Assembly (NCBI GenBank): GCA_035653615.1
Contig: DASRBN010000038.1
Location: 1 to 64,000 of the forward strand
DNA: 64,000 nt
From: Ktedonobacteraceae bacterium
GTDB taxonomy: Bacteria; Chloroflexota; Ktedonobacteria; Ktedonobacterales; Ktedonobacteraceae
Direction: 5' to 3'
Shown here: piece after piece, positions 44,092 through 52,099 of the stretch
Position numbering within the stretch: position 1 is the first letter of the stretch
How the letters are laid out: every line of letters begins with the position of its first letter
Position numbers and translations under genes: made by a program
Notes under the pieces: generated by a model
Database searches by the model: none
Told to the model about the DNA's origin: nothing
Seen by the model: only the letters and a program-made list of their open reading frames with translations

Positions 44092-44796
44092 ATGGAGATC
44101 GAAGGAACTTATACGCTTCAGGCATCGCCGCAAGAGGTATGGCATAGTTTGATGGATAGACGTACCATGGAACAATGCATCCCTGGAATAGAGCGACTCG
44201 AGGCGCTAGGTAATCATACGTATGCCTTTTGTATACAGGTAAAGCATAACCCTTTAAAAGGTCAGTACACGGGGCGTGTGCGCATCATTGAGCAGGATTA
44301 TCCGGCATCGTACCGTTTTACGATTGAAGGCGACGGGCAGCAGAACAGGGTTGATGGGGAATGGACGGTGCAACTGAGCGATCTGAATGAAAATACTGTC
44401 GTGGCTTATAAAGGCTCACTTCATTTTGATTCGATGAGCATGCTGGTGCCGGTGCCAATGGCTAAAGGCATTATCAAGGTTCTTATTCAACAATTTTTCT
44501 CCGCCCTGACCGAGCACATACGCACGACAAGCCGCTTCACCGGCGACGTTCCGGTGCATATAGGCGAGATGGCGGCAGTAGAAGACACGAGCGAGGAAGA
44601 TACACTTGCGCTAGCCGGCACCAGGTGGTCTACCCTGCTGCGCAACCTGGTTCACCAACTGGGATTGGGCAATGGCGACCCGCTATTAGAGGAGCAATGG
44701 GCGAGGCGCTTGAAACGCATGAGTATGATTACGGCGCTGTTGCTACTCGTATGGGTGGGTACGCGCCTGCCAGGCAGGTTATTCACCCAGCATTGA
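44092..44796 (+). CDS. CoxG-type SRPBCC protein with C-terminal membrane anchor
   Basis: The frame opens at 43993; ATG 44092 (MEIEGTYTLQASPQEVWHSL) fits the family and has GAAGGTG upstream, giving 234 residues. CoxG features: MDRRTMEQCIPGIERLEALG, QVKHNPLKGQYTGRVRI, and TGDVPV after the fold. Residues 155-200 are a linker and the end is a TM helix (MSMITALLLLVWVGTRLPG). The anchored form resembles CoxG proteins that recruit CO dehydrogenase to the membrane, but no such enzyme is encoded here. Overlaps the convergent RNase D-like gene by 18 bp. Confidence 0.8.
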   Translation: MEIEGTYTLQASPQEVWHSLMDRRTMEQCIPGIERLEALGNHTYAFCIQVKHNPLKGQYTGRVRIIEQDYPASYRFTIEGDGQQNRVDGEWTVQLSDLNENTVVAYKGSLHFDSMSMLVPVPMAKGIIKVLIQQFFSALTEHIRTTSRFTGDVPVHIGEMAAVEDTSEEDTLALAGTRWSTLLRNLVHQLGLGNGDPLLEEQWARRLKRMSMITALLLLVWVGTRLPGRLFTQH

Positions 44797-45984
44797 GCGC
44801 AGGCGGGCTTTCCAATCATTGTCATCAGATGCTGCTTCTTTGCCGTTTTCGTCGTTTGCGTCGATGGTCCAGCTGCGCGAGCCATCGGCATTCCTCACGA
44901 GTGTCGTCTTGCGCGCGCGGGGTTCTCTAGGAGACATGCTTCGGAGGGCGGTTTGCGCCGCTCTGCGCACTTCTTGCACAGGGTCCTGTAACAATGGGGT
45001 AATCAACGCTCTACTCTGTTCGGCGCCCAGGCGGCCGAGTGTACGTATGGCAGCAGCGCGCTCCTCGGCAGTCGGCGCAGTAAGCAAAGGCTCTATGTCA
45101 GGAACGAGGTCCACAAGCAATAAATCGGCAATCAAGCGCAGTAAGCGGCTGCGGCGCATAGGGTGAGTCAACGTGGCTAACGCCTTCCTCACATCGGCGT
45201 ATACCTGTTCGATGTCACGGATAGTGCCTTTTTCTATTGCTTCGGCCACTGCCACATCGACTGGAACGGGCGATGATCCGCGCAGGAACGGTTCAATCCA
45301 GGTTGCAACAGGCTTGAGCAGGTTCGCATTATCGTACAGTTGTAAGACGGCAGGGAAATATTCGCCCAGCCAGGAGTAGAGAGCAAGGGTCATCTCGGCA
45401 TCGCGCGCGGCATAGGCGATCATAGCCGATGGCAACGGGCGGCGCGTCCAATCGGTGCGCTGCAAGCTCTTATCCAGGCGCACATGAAAGGCCCGCTGCA
45501 ACATGGCCGCCAGTGACGACTCGTGCTGCCCAAAGATGGAACGACTCGCGGCTTCCAGGTCAATGTAATGGGCGATATTGAGCCCACGCTCGGCCATCAC
45601 GCGTAAATCCGCGCCCGCACCATGCAGCAGGATGATGGTATTGGGATCATCAAGGACAGCATTCAAGGGCGAAAGATCGTTCAGGCGCAATGCGTCTACG
45701 ACGAAACATTTGCCATCAATGGCCAGTTGTAGAAGCGCCAGGCGCTGTGTGGTGGTAAAGGCATCATTCTGCGTGCGCAAACGCACCTGCGTAAATTCGG
45801 CATCGACGGCAACAACAGGTGATTGCTTCAGCGTGTTGACGGCGGCAAGCAATTGCTCAGGTCGATCAACCCAGATGCGCTCTCCCCGTGCCGCCAGCTG
45901 GCCAACGGGGGGCGATATACCCAGATAGCCCGGTTGTACAGTATTCGATTCGGCCGGTTCCTCCGGCGGTGTTGCATCGTTCAA
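44779..45984 (-). CDS. RNase D-like 3'-5' exonuclease with HEAT-repeat tail
   Basis: Start set at TTG 45984 (LNDATPPEEP), which has GAGGGG six bases upstream; an ATG at 46032 is less well placed. About 401 residues. The DEDDy exonuclease residues are present: VVAVDAEFTQVR (Asp, Glu), HGAGADLRVM (Asp) and YAARDAEMTLALY (Tyr, Asp). Instead of the HRDC domains of RNase D, the C-terminal 130 residues form HEAT-like repeats (PLLTAPTAEERAAAIRTLGR; LLQDPVQEVRRAAQTALRSM). RNA substrate not known. Confidence 0.85.
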   Translation of the reverse strand: MNDATPPEEPAESNTVQPGYLGISPPVGQLAARGERIWVDRPEQLLAAVNTLKQSPVVAVDAEFTQVRLRTQNDAFTTTQRLALLQLAIDGKCFVVDALRLNDLSPLNAVLDDPNTIILLHGAGADLRVMAERGLNIAHYIDLEAASRSIFGQHESSLAAMLQRAFHVRLDKSLQRTDWTRRPLPSAMIAYAARDAEMTLALYSWLGEYFPAVLQLYDNANLLKPVATWIEPFLRGSSPVPVDVAVAEAIEKGTIRDIEQVYADVRKALATLTHPMRRSRLLRLIADLLLVDLVPDIEPLLTAPTAEERAAAIRTLGRLGAEQSRALITPLLQDPVQEVRRAAQTALRSMSPREPRARKTTLVRNADGSRSWTIDANDENGKEAASDDNDWKARLRSMLGE

Positions 45985-46074
45985 TGTTGCCCCTCTACAT
46001 TGAAACAGGTTCGATTTATTGCAGCTAATCATAGCAGATTTTGGGGCAAACGTATACAGGCTGAGCCAGATTTT

Positions 46075-46956
46075 TCAGGCTTTATTTCTCACAATCATTG
46101 TTCCAGCCCCCTGATCCGTGAACAATTCGCGCAATAAGGAGTGTGGGTCTCTACCATCTACGATATGCACGCGCGAGACGGTAGAAAGGGCATCCAGGCA
46201 GGCAGCAACCTTGGGAATCATGCCGCCATGAATAGTACCATCGGCTATCAGTCTCTGCGCTTCTGCCTGGCTGAGTTCTGAAATCAACGAGCCATCTTTG
46301 CGGCAGATACCGCTGACATTGCTGAGGAAGATCAGCTTTTCGGCATGCATGGCGCGCGCGATATGCGAAGCCACGAGGTCGGCATTAATATTCAGGCAAG
46401 GCGCGCCTGGTCCCTGCCCAAGAGGCGCAACGACAGGGATATATCCCTGCTCAATAAGGAGTTGCAAAAGGCTCGGATCGACCTCTTCAATCGCGCCAAC
46501 AAAGCCCAGTTGTTCATCGGCGACACGCGCGCGTATGGTGTTGCCATCGGTTCCACTCAGGCCGATGGCTAGCCCTCCCATTTCGATCAGAGACGCCACC
46601 AGGCCCTGATTGACCTGGCCCAATAGAACCATACGCACGATATCCAATGTCCCGGCATCTGTGACGCGCAGTCCATTTTCGAAACGCGCAGGCACATTGA
46701 GCTTTTCGAGCCATTCATTGATATAGGGCCCTCCGCCATGCACAAGCACAGGACAGGACCCCAACGAGCGCAGCAAAACAATATCCTGCAACACATGTTT
46801 CTGATGGGTCAGGGTACTGCCACCCAGCTTGATGACGAGCGTTTTGCCTTTCAAGAAGTTGATATAGGGCAGCGCTTCGCGCAATACGTGCGCGATCAGT
46901 TGATACTCATTGCTGATGTTGTTTTCAGATACCATTTTTGAAAAAGTTGATGTCAT
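46075..46956 (-). CDS. argB: Acetylglutamate kinase
   Basis: Second enzyme of arginine biosynthesis, phosphorylating N-acetylglutamate. 293 residues: LVIKLGGSTL (ATP site), LVHGGGPYINEWL (substrate), GLRVTDAGTLDIVRMVLLGQ, VASHIARAMHAEKLIFLSNV and GGMIPKVAACLDAL are all family hallmarks. It begins 10 bp after argC with GGGGCGAA as the binding site, so argCB is an operon; argJ and argD are not in the window. Confidence 0.96.
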   Translation of the reverse strand: MTSTFSKMVSENNISNEYQLIAHVLREALPYINFLKGKTLVIKLGGSTLTHQKHVLQDIVLLRSLGSCPVLVHGGGPYINEWLEKLNVPARFENGLRVTDAGTLDIVRMVLLGQVNQGLVASLIEMGGLAIGLSGTDGNTIRARVADEQLGFVGAIEEVDPSLLQLLIEQGYIPVVAPLGQGPGAPCLNINADLVASHIARAMHAEKLIFLSNVSGICRKDGSLISELSQAEAQRLIADGTIHGGMIPKVAACLDALSTVSRVHIVDGRDPHSLLRELFTDQGAGTMIVRNKA

Positions 46957-46966
46957 TATTTCGCCC

Positions 46967-48034
46967 CTAAGGATAGACAGACAGCGCCGGCAGGCCCGTT
47001 GTCTCCGGCAATCCTGCGAGAATATTTGCGTTCTGTATCGCCTGGCCCGCGGCTCCTTTGATGAGGTTATCCAGGCAAGAGATCACCAGGAGACGCCCGG
47101 TGCGGTTATCCACCAGCGGATAAATCAGGCAGGCGTTGCTGCCGTAGGTCCACTTCGTATGCGGCGGCTGGTCTACTACATGCACAAATGGCTCGCCCGC
47201 GTAGTACTCGGTGTACAGCGCGCGAACCTGCTCCGTTGTCGGAAGTCGGCCCATCTCATCTTGCTTCAAGTCGGCATAGCAGGTCGCCAGGATACCACGC
47301 GTCATGGGTATCAGGTGCGGTATAAAGGTGAGGCGCAGCCCGCCTGCTAAGGATGCTGCTTCAAGCTCCTGCGTGATCTCGGCGAGATGGCGGTGCCCTG
47401 TTAGACTATACGCGCTTACGTCCTCATTGGCTTCAGCATAATGCGTGCCGAGCGTAAGGCCACGACCCGCGCCGCTGATACCGGATTTGGCATCGATGAT
47501 GAGGCCGGGTGCGACGATACGCGCTGATACGGCGGGCAACAGCCCCAGGATAGCGGCGGTAGCATAACATCCCGGATTTGCTACGAGCGAGGCGCTGGCT
47601 ATTTGCACGCGATAGCGTTCGCACAGGCCGTAGACCGCACGCTCCAATAAGGCGGGCGCCGGATGTGTATGCTTATACCACTCTTCATAGGTGGCGACAT
47701 CGCGCAGGCGGAAATCGGCGGAGAGGTCTACTACCTTTATACCACGCTCCAGCAGGGGCAGGATTGATTCGGCGGCGGCGGCATGGGGCAGGCATACAAA
47801 AGCCAGGTCGGTCTGCTCAGGCTCTTCAGTAATAATGAGGCTGGCAGCCCTGGCAAAGCCAGATGATGCGGCTATGACAAGCTGGGGAAACACTTCGCCC
47901 AGCCGTTTCCCGGCAGCGCTGCGCCCGGTCACCGAGGTCAGCTCAAATTGTGGATGCTGAGCCAGCAAGCGCAGCAATTCCAGGCCTGTGTAGCTGGTGA
48001 CGTTGATGATTGAAACTGAGATCATGGCGTTCAT
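46967..48034 (-). CDS. argC: N-acetyl-gamma-glutamyl-phosphate reductase
   Basis: NADPH-dependent reduction of N-acetylglutamyl phosphate, after ArgB. The open frame starts at 48100 inside a hairpin; ATG 48034 (MNAMISVSIINVTSYTGLEL) or 48025 fits the family, giving about 355 residues. Motifs: LLRLLAQHPQFELTSVTGRS, LAFVCLPHAAAAE, VVDLSADFRL, the active-site Cys in LVANPGCYATAAILGL, and IDAKSGISGAGRG. The glycine motif, normally GASGYTG, reads NVTSYTG. A strong promoter and a leader hairpin lie upstream. Confidence 0.94.
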   Translation of the reverse strand: MNAMISVSIINVTSYTGLELLRLLAQHPQFELTSVTGRSAAGKRLGEVFPQLVIAASSGFARAASLIITEEPEQTDLAFVCLPHAAAAESILPLLERGIKVVDLSADFRLRDVATYEEWYKHTHPAPALLERAVYGLCERYRVQIASASLVANPGCYATAAILGLLPAVSARIVAPGLIIDAKSGISGAGRGLTLGTHYAEANEDVSAYSLTGHRHLAEITQELEAASLAGGLRLTFIPHLIPMTRGILATCYADLKQDEMGRLPTTEQVRALYTEYYAGEPFVHVVDQPPHTKWTYGSNACLIYPLVDNRTGRLLVISCLDNLIKGAAGQAIQNANILAGLPETTGLPALSVYP

Positions 48035-48091
48035 TGACCTATGAATGGGTTGCATTCCGGTATCCGGTAGAAGCATATTCATAATAAAAGA

Positions 48092-48124
48092 GGCTCTCAT
48101 CCTATGAAACGAAGGACGAGAGCC
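48092..48124 (-). promoter_or_regulatory. Terminator-like hairpin in the argC leader (putative attenuator)
   Basis: On the minus strand GGCTCTC-G-TCCT pairs with AGGA-T-GAGAGCC and is followed by TCTTTTATT. It lies 20-50 nt after the expected transcription start and before the argC start codon. Confidence 0.6.
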
Positions 48125-48148
48125 GCATTGCTACATCGTTGTTCTCTC

Positions 48149-48177
48149 AAGATAACAGAATGCAAGCGAATTGTCAA
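48149..48177 (-). promoter_or_regulatory. argCB promoter
   Basis: Minus strand TTGACA (48177-48172), 17-bp spacer, TATCTT (48154-48149). Expected start near 48142. Confidence 0.8.
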
Positions 48178-48278
48178 ACGCACGTTGCTATGCTAAACTG
48201 AGGCAACGAGAAATATGATATGGTCTGTACGGACATATATAATGAATTTTTACCAGCAAAATCGGTAAGTACCCTGGC

Positions 48279-48352
48279 CATGTCATTCTGAGTGAAGCGA
48301 AGAATCTCTAGCACGATGGACACGGATTCTTCGCTTCACTCAGAATGACATG
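48279..48352. repeat. Palindromic repeat pair (ATTCTTCGCT family)
   Basis: Perfect 28-bp arms 48279-48306 and 48325-48352. Outside them GCAAAATCGGTAA and TAACCGGTTTTGC form an imperfect outer inverted repeat (about 48256-48382), so the whole looks like a small element. It lies between argC and the dehydrogenase gene. Confidence 0.8.
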
Positions 48353-48430
48353 CCCTGAGCCACTCGGATAACCGGTTTTGCTCGTGAAAGTTTATCATCA
48401 GGAAGCAAAGAAAAAGGTCAGGTTACTATC

Positions 48431-49885
48431 ATGGAGAAAAAGACACCGATTACAGTCGCATACGGGGATGGCATTGGGCCAGAAATCATGGACGCCACCC
48501 TGCACATTATCCAGGCTGCCGGAGCGCGCATCGAGATCGAGCCTGTCGAGGTGGGCGAGAAGGTCTACCTGCGCGGCATCGCTGCCGGTATCGAGCCTTC
48601 GGCGTGGGAATCGCTGCGCCGCACGCGAGTTTTTTTGAAGGCTCCCATTACGACGCCGCAGGGTGGAGGTTATAAGAGCCTCAACGTGACGACGCGCACG
48701 ATGTTCGGCCTGTATGCCAATGTGCGCCCCTGCGTTTCGTATTATCCATTTGTCGACACGAAGCACCCGACGATGGACGTGGTGATTATCCGCGAAAACG
48801 AGGAAGACCTGTACACGGGCATCGAGTACCGGCAAACACACGAGATGGTGGAGAGCCTGAAGCTGATCAGCCGACCGGGCAGCGAGAAGATTATTCGCTA
48901 CGCCTTTGAGTACGCGCGCAGTCATAACCGTAAGAAGGTGACCTGCTTCATGAAGGACAACATCATGAAGCTGACGGATGGCCTCTTTCACAAGGTTTTC
49001 AATGAAATTTCGCAAGAGTATCCCGATATCGCCAACGAGACCTGGATTGTTGATATCGGCTCGGCCAAGCTTGCCGATACGCCGGAGGCTTTCGATGTGA
49101 TTGTGCTGCCTAACCTGTATGGTGATATTCTCTCGGATATCGCGGCGCAGGTTGCAGGCTCGGTCGGGCTGGCAGGTTCGGCGAATATCGGCGATAGCTG
49201 CGCGATGTTCGAGGCTATTCATGGGTCTGCTCCGCGCCGCGCCGGACAGAATATCGCCAATCCATCAGGTTTGCTGCTGGCGGCGGTGATGATGCTCGTA
49301 CACATCAACCAGCCGGACGTGGCGGCACTGGTACATAACGCCTGGCTGCGCACCATCGAGGATGGCATTCATACCTATGACATCTATGTAGAGGGCGTGA
49401 GCAAGGAAAAGGTGGGTACGCGACAATTTGCCGAAGCGGTGATCGCGCGCCTTGGTCAGAAGCCGCAGATACTGAAAGAGGTACAGTATACTACTTCTCC
49501 CCAGCATGAAGAGTATAAGCCGGTGGCGATGAACCAGCCAGAGGAGACAAAGGAACTGGTTGGCGTGGACGTGTTCCTTGATTGGCATAAGGGAAGCGCG
49601 AACGAGCTGGGCGAGACATTCCGGCAGGTGAGCGGTGATGGCCTGGAGCTGGTGGTAATCACCAATCGCGGGGCAAAGGTCTGGCCAGAGGGATTGCCGG
49701 AGACGTTCTGCACCGACCACTGGCGCTGCCGCTTCATGGCCCCGGAACATGGGACGCCAATCGATCACGACCAGGTGATCGAGTTGCTGCGCCGCGTCAA
49801 CAATGCCGGTTTCGATTTTATCAAGATCGAGAACCTGTACAACTTTAACGGCAAGCCGAGCTATTCGGTGGTCGCGGGGGAATAA
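48431..49885 (+). CDS. icd: Isocitrate dehydrogenase, long (Thermus) type
   Basis: 484 residues. Beta-decarboxylating dehydrogenase: TVAYGDGIGPEIMDATLHI, APITTPQGGGYKSLNVTTR (substrate loop), VVIIRENEEDLYTGIEYR, the metal-binding DIVLPNLYGDILSD-type stretch (FDVIVLPNLYGDILSDIAAQ) and EAIHGSAPRRAGQNIANPSG. After the usual 340-residue core it has a 140-residue C-terminal extension (VGVDVFLDWHKGSANELGET), as in Thermus thermophilus isocitrate dehydrogenase. NADP use is likely but not proven. The carbonic anhydrase gene starts one base after its stop. Confidence 0.88.
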   Translation: MEKKTPITVAYGDGIGPEIMDATLHIIQAAGARIEIEPVEVGEKVYLRGIAAGIEPSAWESLRRTRVFLKAPITTPQGGGYKSLNVTTRTMFGLYANVRPCVSYYPFVDTKHPTMDVVIIRENEEDLYTGIEYRQTHEMVESLKLISRPGSEKIIRYAFEYARSHNRKKVTCFMKDNIMKLTDGLFHKVFNEISQEYPDIANETWIVDIGSAKLADTPEAFDVIVLPNLYGDILSDIAAQVAGSVGLAGSANIGDSCAMFEAIHGSAPRRAGQNIANPSGLLLAAVMMLVHINQPDVAALVHNAWLRTIEDGIHTYDIYVEGVSKEKVGTRQFAEAVIARLGQKPQILKEVQYTTSPQHEEYKPVAMNQPEETKELVGVDVFLDWHKGSANELGETFRQVSGDGLELVVITNRGAKVWPEGLPETFCTDHWRCRFMAPEHGTPIDHDQVIELLRRVNNAGFDFIKIENLYNFNGKPSYSVVAGE

Positions 49886-49886
49886 G

Positions 49887-50450
49887 ATGGTAATTGATGA
49901 AATCCTGGCGCATAACGAGCAGTTCCTGCGCCAGCCACCGCTGCCCATTATCGGACACGCGCCCCGCAAACATATGGCCGTTGTAACCTGTATGGATTGC
50001 CGGTTGGTGAACATGTTTGAGCAGGCGCTTGGACTGCAACGCGGCGACGTACTCGAACTGCGTACCGCTGGAGCGACCATCTCCGAACCTGAGCGCGAGG
50101 GAGGAGCGAGTGACTTGATTCGCTCGCTTGCTGGCGGCATCTATTTGCTGGGGGTGCGCGAAGTGGCCGTAATCGGTCATACAAACTGCGGCCTGGCGAA
50201 TGCGAACTCTGATGCTGTGATAGCGTCGATGCAGGCATTGGGTGTCGATCCGCAACGATTGATCGAGCAGGAGAGCCTGGGGAACGTCCAGGGCCTGGTG
50301 CGCTGGCTCGGCGCATTTTCCGACGTGCATGTGAATGTTGGCGAAGTGGTCAAGGTTATTCGCAACAGCCCTTACCTGCCCAGGATTCCGGTGCATGGCC
50401 TGGTAATCAATATCGAAACCGGCAAATTAGAAATGGTCGATAGAGGGTAA
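49887..50450 (+). CDS. Beta-class carbonic anhydrase
   Basis: 187 residues from ATG 49887 (MVIDEILAHNEQFL), one base after the icd stop; GGGGGAATAAG provides the binding site. Zinc ligands and dyad: VVTCMDCRLVNM (Cys and the Asp-Arg pair) and IGHTNCGLAN (His, Cys). It interconverts CO2 and bicarbonate in the cytoplasm. Being coupled to isocitrate dehydrogenase, which releases CO2, it may recapture or balance that CO2; this is inference from the operon. Confidence 0.93.
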   Translation: MVIDEILAHNEQFLRQPPLPIIGHAPRKHMAVVTCMDCRLVNMFEQALGLQRGDVLELRTAGATISEPEREGGASDLIRSLAGGIYLLGVREVAVIGHTNCGLANANSDAVIASMQALGVDPQRLIEQESLGNVQGLVRWLGAFSDVHVNVGEVVKVIRNSPYLPRIPVHGLVINIETGKLEMVDRG

Positions 50451-50457
50451 ATAAGGT

Positions 50458-50531
50458 AAACAAGAAGAGTTCAGCGCCGGCTGGCTTCCGCGCGGAAGCC
50501 AGCCGGCGCTGAACTCTTCTTGTTTTTTTTT
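50458..50531. terminator. Very strong terminator between convergent genes
   Basis: A perfect 32-bp stem (50458-50489 with 50494-50525, core CAGCGCCGGCTGGCTTCC) with a GCGC loop runs into a T-tract on +. It ends the icd/carbonic anhydrase transcript. Confidence 0.92.
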
Positions 50532-50532
50532 A

Positions 50533-51942
50533 TTACATCGTTGTCCAGCCAACAATCGACAACTGCGTGCCGTCCGAGATGGACGCGAATGTAGTTGGCG
50601 TTCCACCGTTCAGCGCACCGAACAGCAGCGATTGCGTTTTACCGTTAGCGCTGCTATGTTGCAGGGCGTACAGGTTTCCATCGCGAGAAACATTTGACCA
50701 GGGATACTGCGAGAACATGTTGAAATTGCTCGGCCCCCCGGAAACTCCCGCGCCATCGCTGGTCAGGCGTGCCAGACCACTGCCGTCGGTATTGACTTTC
50801 CACAACCCGTTATTGCTGGTATCGGCGTTTCCGGTAAAAGAGGCGTTTTCAACCAGGAACAAGAGCGTGGTCTTGCTGATGGCCCGCACGGCGGTAATAG
50901 CCATGTTCGCGTTGGTGAAAAAGGTATGCGGTGAGCCACCGCTGGCCGCGCGCACGTTAATCATGCTGGGGCCGCGCTGGTCGCCGATACCGGGGCCATT
51001 TGGATTCGGGTCGGTCGTGCATTCGGCGGTATACAATTGCGTCCCATCATAGCTGCTGTCGGAGTTCCAGCAGAACGTATTGGTAGGAGTGACGACTACC
51101 GGCAGATTTTGCGGGTTCTGATTGGCCCCTTTGCTGGTATCGAGCAGGTAGAGAGCGCCCGAAGGAGCATCTACCTGAGGCCCCAGCAGGTACACCCTTG
51201 TCGTATCCAGCCAGGTCAGGATCGGATAATCAACGCCTGTTCCGCTCATAAAGATGTCCGCCTGCACGCTACCGTTCTGTGCATTCAGCACATAAACACC
51301 GCTGCCACTGCTGGTATAGCTATCAAAAACGATGAGCTTCTGATCGGAAGACCACTGCGCATCATGCAAGGCGCTACCGGTATTGGCGCCGTTGGAGGGT
51401 GGCGCGGCACAATACAACGTTTGTAACCCCTGACCATCCATGCGCACCAGTTGCAACTTCGCCTGACCGGATGCAATGGCGACAAAGAGAATCCATTGTC
51501 CATCCGTCGAAACCTGGGCCTCGCTGATTTCTGTCCTGGGAAGGTTGAGAATCTCAGTTTTACTACCGGTCGTGACATCATAGCGCTTCAACGTGGCAAG
51601 TGTAGGCGCATCCGCCGGCCCCTGATTGACAATATAGACGATATTCTGGTCGCTGCCCAGCGCCAATGGCGCAAGCACGGCCGCTCGTCCGCCGCCCGAA
51701 GCGGGACAACTGGTCTGTGTTGCCGGCACCGGAGCCGTGGTAGAAACCGTTCCGGGATTTCCATTCCCATTTCCCTTTGGGGTGGGAGTAGAAGTCTTTC
51801 CTGCCGGTGTTGGGTTTACAGTCGGTGTCGTGCCACCTCCGGGTGTCGAACCTGTGCCCGGTGATCCACAGGCCACGACCAGCAACGCGATACAGCACAA
51901 GAAGAGAGCAATGAGCATTGGATGAGAACGCATACGATACAT
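50533..51942 (-). CDS. Lipoprotein with TolB-like beta-propeller
   Basis: 469 residues. Signal peptide with lipobox (LIALFLCCIALLVVACGS), a Thr/Pro/Gly-rich linker of about 70 residues, then WD40/TolB-like blades: VSTDGQWILFVAIASGQAKL, DAQWSSDQKLIVFDSYTSSG, TNGLWKVNTDGSGLARLTSD and SRDGNLYALQHSSANGKTQS. Such propellers outside the membrane bind partners or cell-wall components; no enzyme motif is seen. GAAAGGA precedes ATG 51942. The TnpB element lies just upstream, so its promoter may be altered. Confidence 0.8.
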   Translation of the reverse strand: MYRMRSHPMLIALFLCCIALLVVACGSPGTGSTPGGGTTPTVNPTPAGKTSTPTPKGNGNGNPGTVSTTAPVPATQTSCPASGGGRAAVLAPLALGSDQNIVYIVNQGPADAPTLATLKRYDVTTGSKTEILNLPRTEISEAQVSTDGQWILFVAIASGQAKLQLVRMDGQGLQTLYCAAPPSNGANTGSALHDAQWSSDQKLIVFDSYTSSGSGVYVLNAQNGSVQADIFMSGTGVDYPILTWLDTTRVYLLGPQVDAPSGALYLLDTSKGANQNPQNLPVVVTPTNTFCWNSDSSYDGTQLYTAECTTDPNPNGPGIGDQRGPSMINVRAASGGSPHTFFTNANMAITAVRAISKTTLLFLVENASFTGNADTSNNGLWKVNTDGSGLARLTSDGAGVSGGPSNFNMFSQYPWSNVSRDGNLYALQHSSANGKTQSLLFGALNGGTPTTFASISDGTQLSIVGWTTM

Positions 51943-52063
51943 AATTTTTTCCTTTCAAATCAGACATTCTTTAGAATATAGTTGCTTTCTGATCATCATA
52001 AAGGCGCAGGAGACCCCTGGCTTCAGCTATGGGAAGGAATGCGCCCTCTCCTTTCCAGAATGT

Positions 52064-52093
52064 TTGACAAAAACCTGGTCTATATGACATACT
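52064..52093 (+). promoter_or_regulatory. tnpB promoter, apparently leaderless
   Basis: TTGACA (52064-52069), 18-bp spacer, CATACT (52088-52093). Transcription should begin at or next to the ATG at 52100, and no SD is present. Confidence 0.6.
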
Positions 52094-52099
52094 TTTCGC

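Noticed and set aside
48034-48177. T-box riboswitch upstream of argC
   Set aside because: The terminator hairpin looks T-box-like, but the consensus promoter leaves only about 20 nt before it, and the GGTGG-ACCGCG antiterminator sequence is missing.
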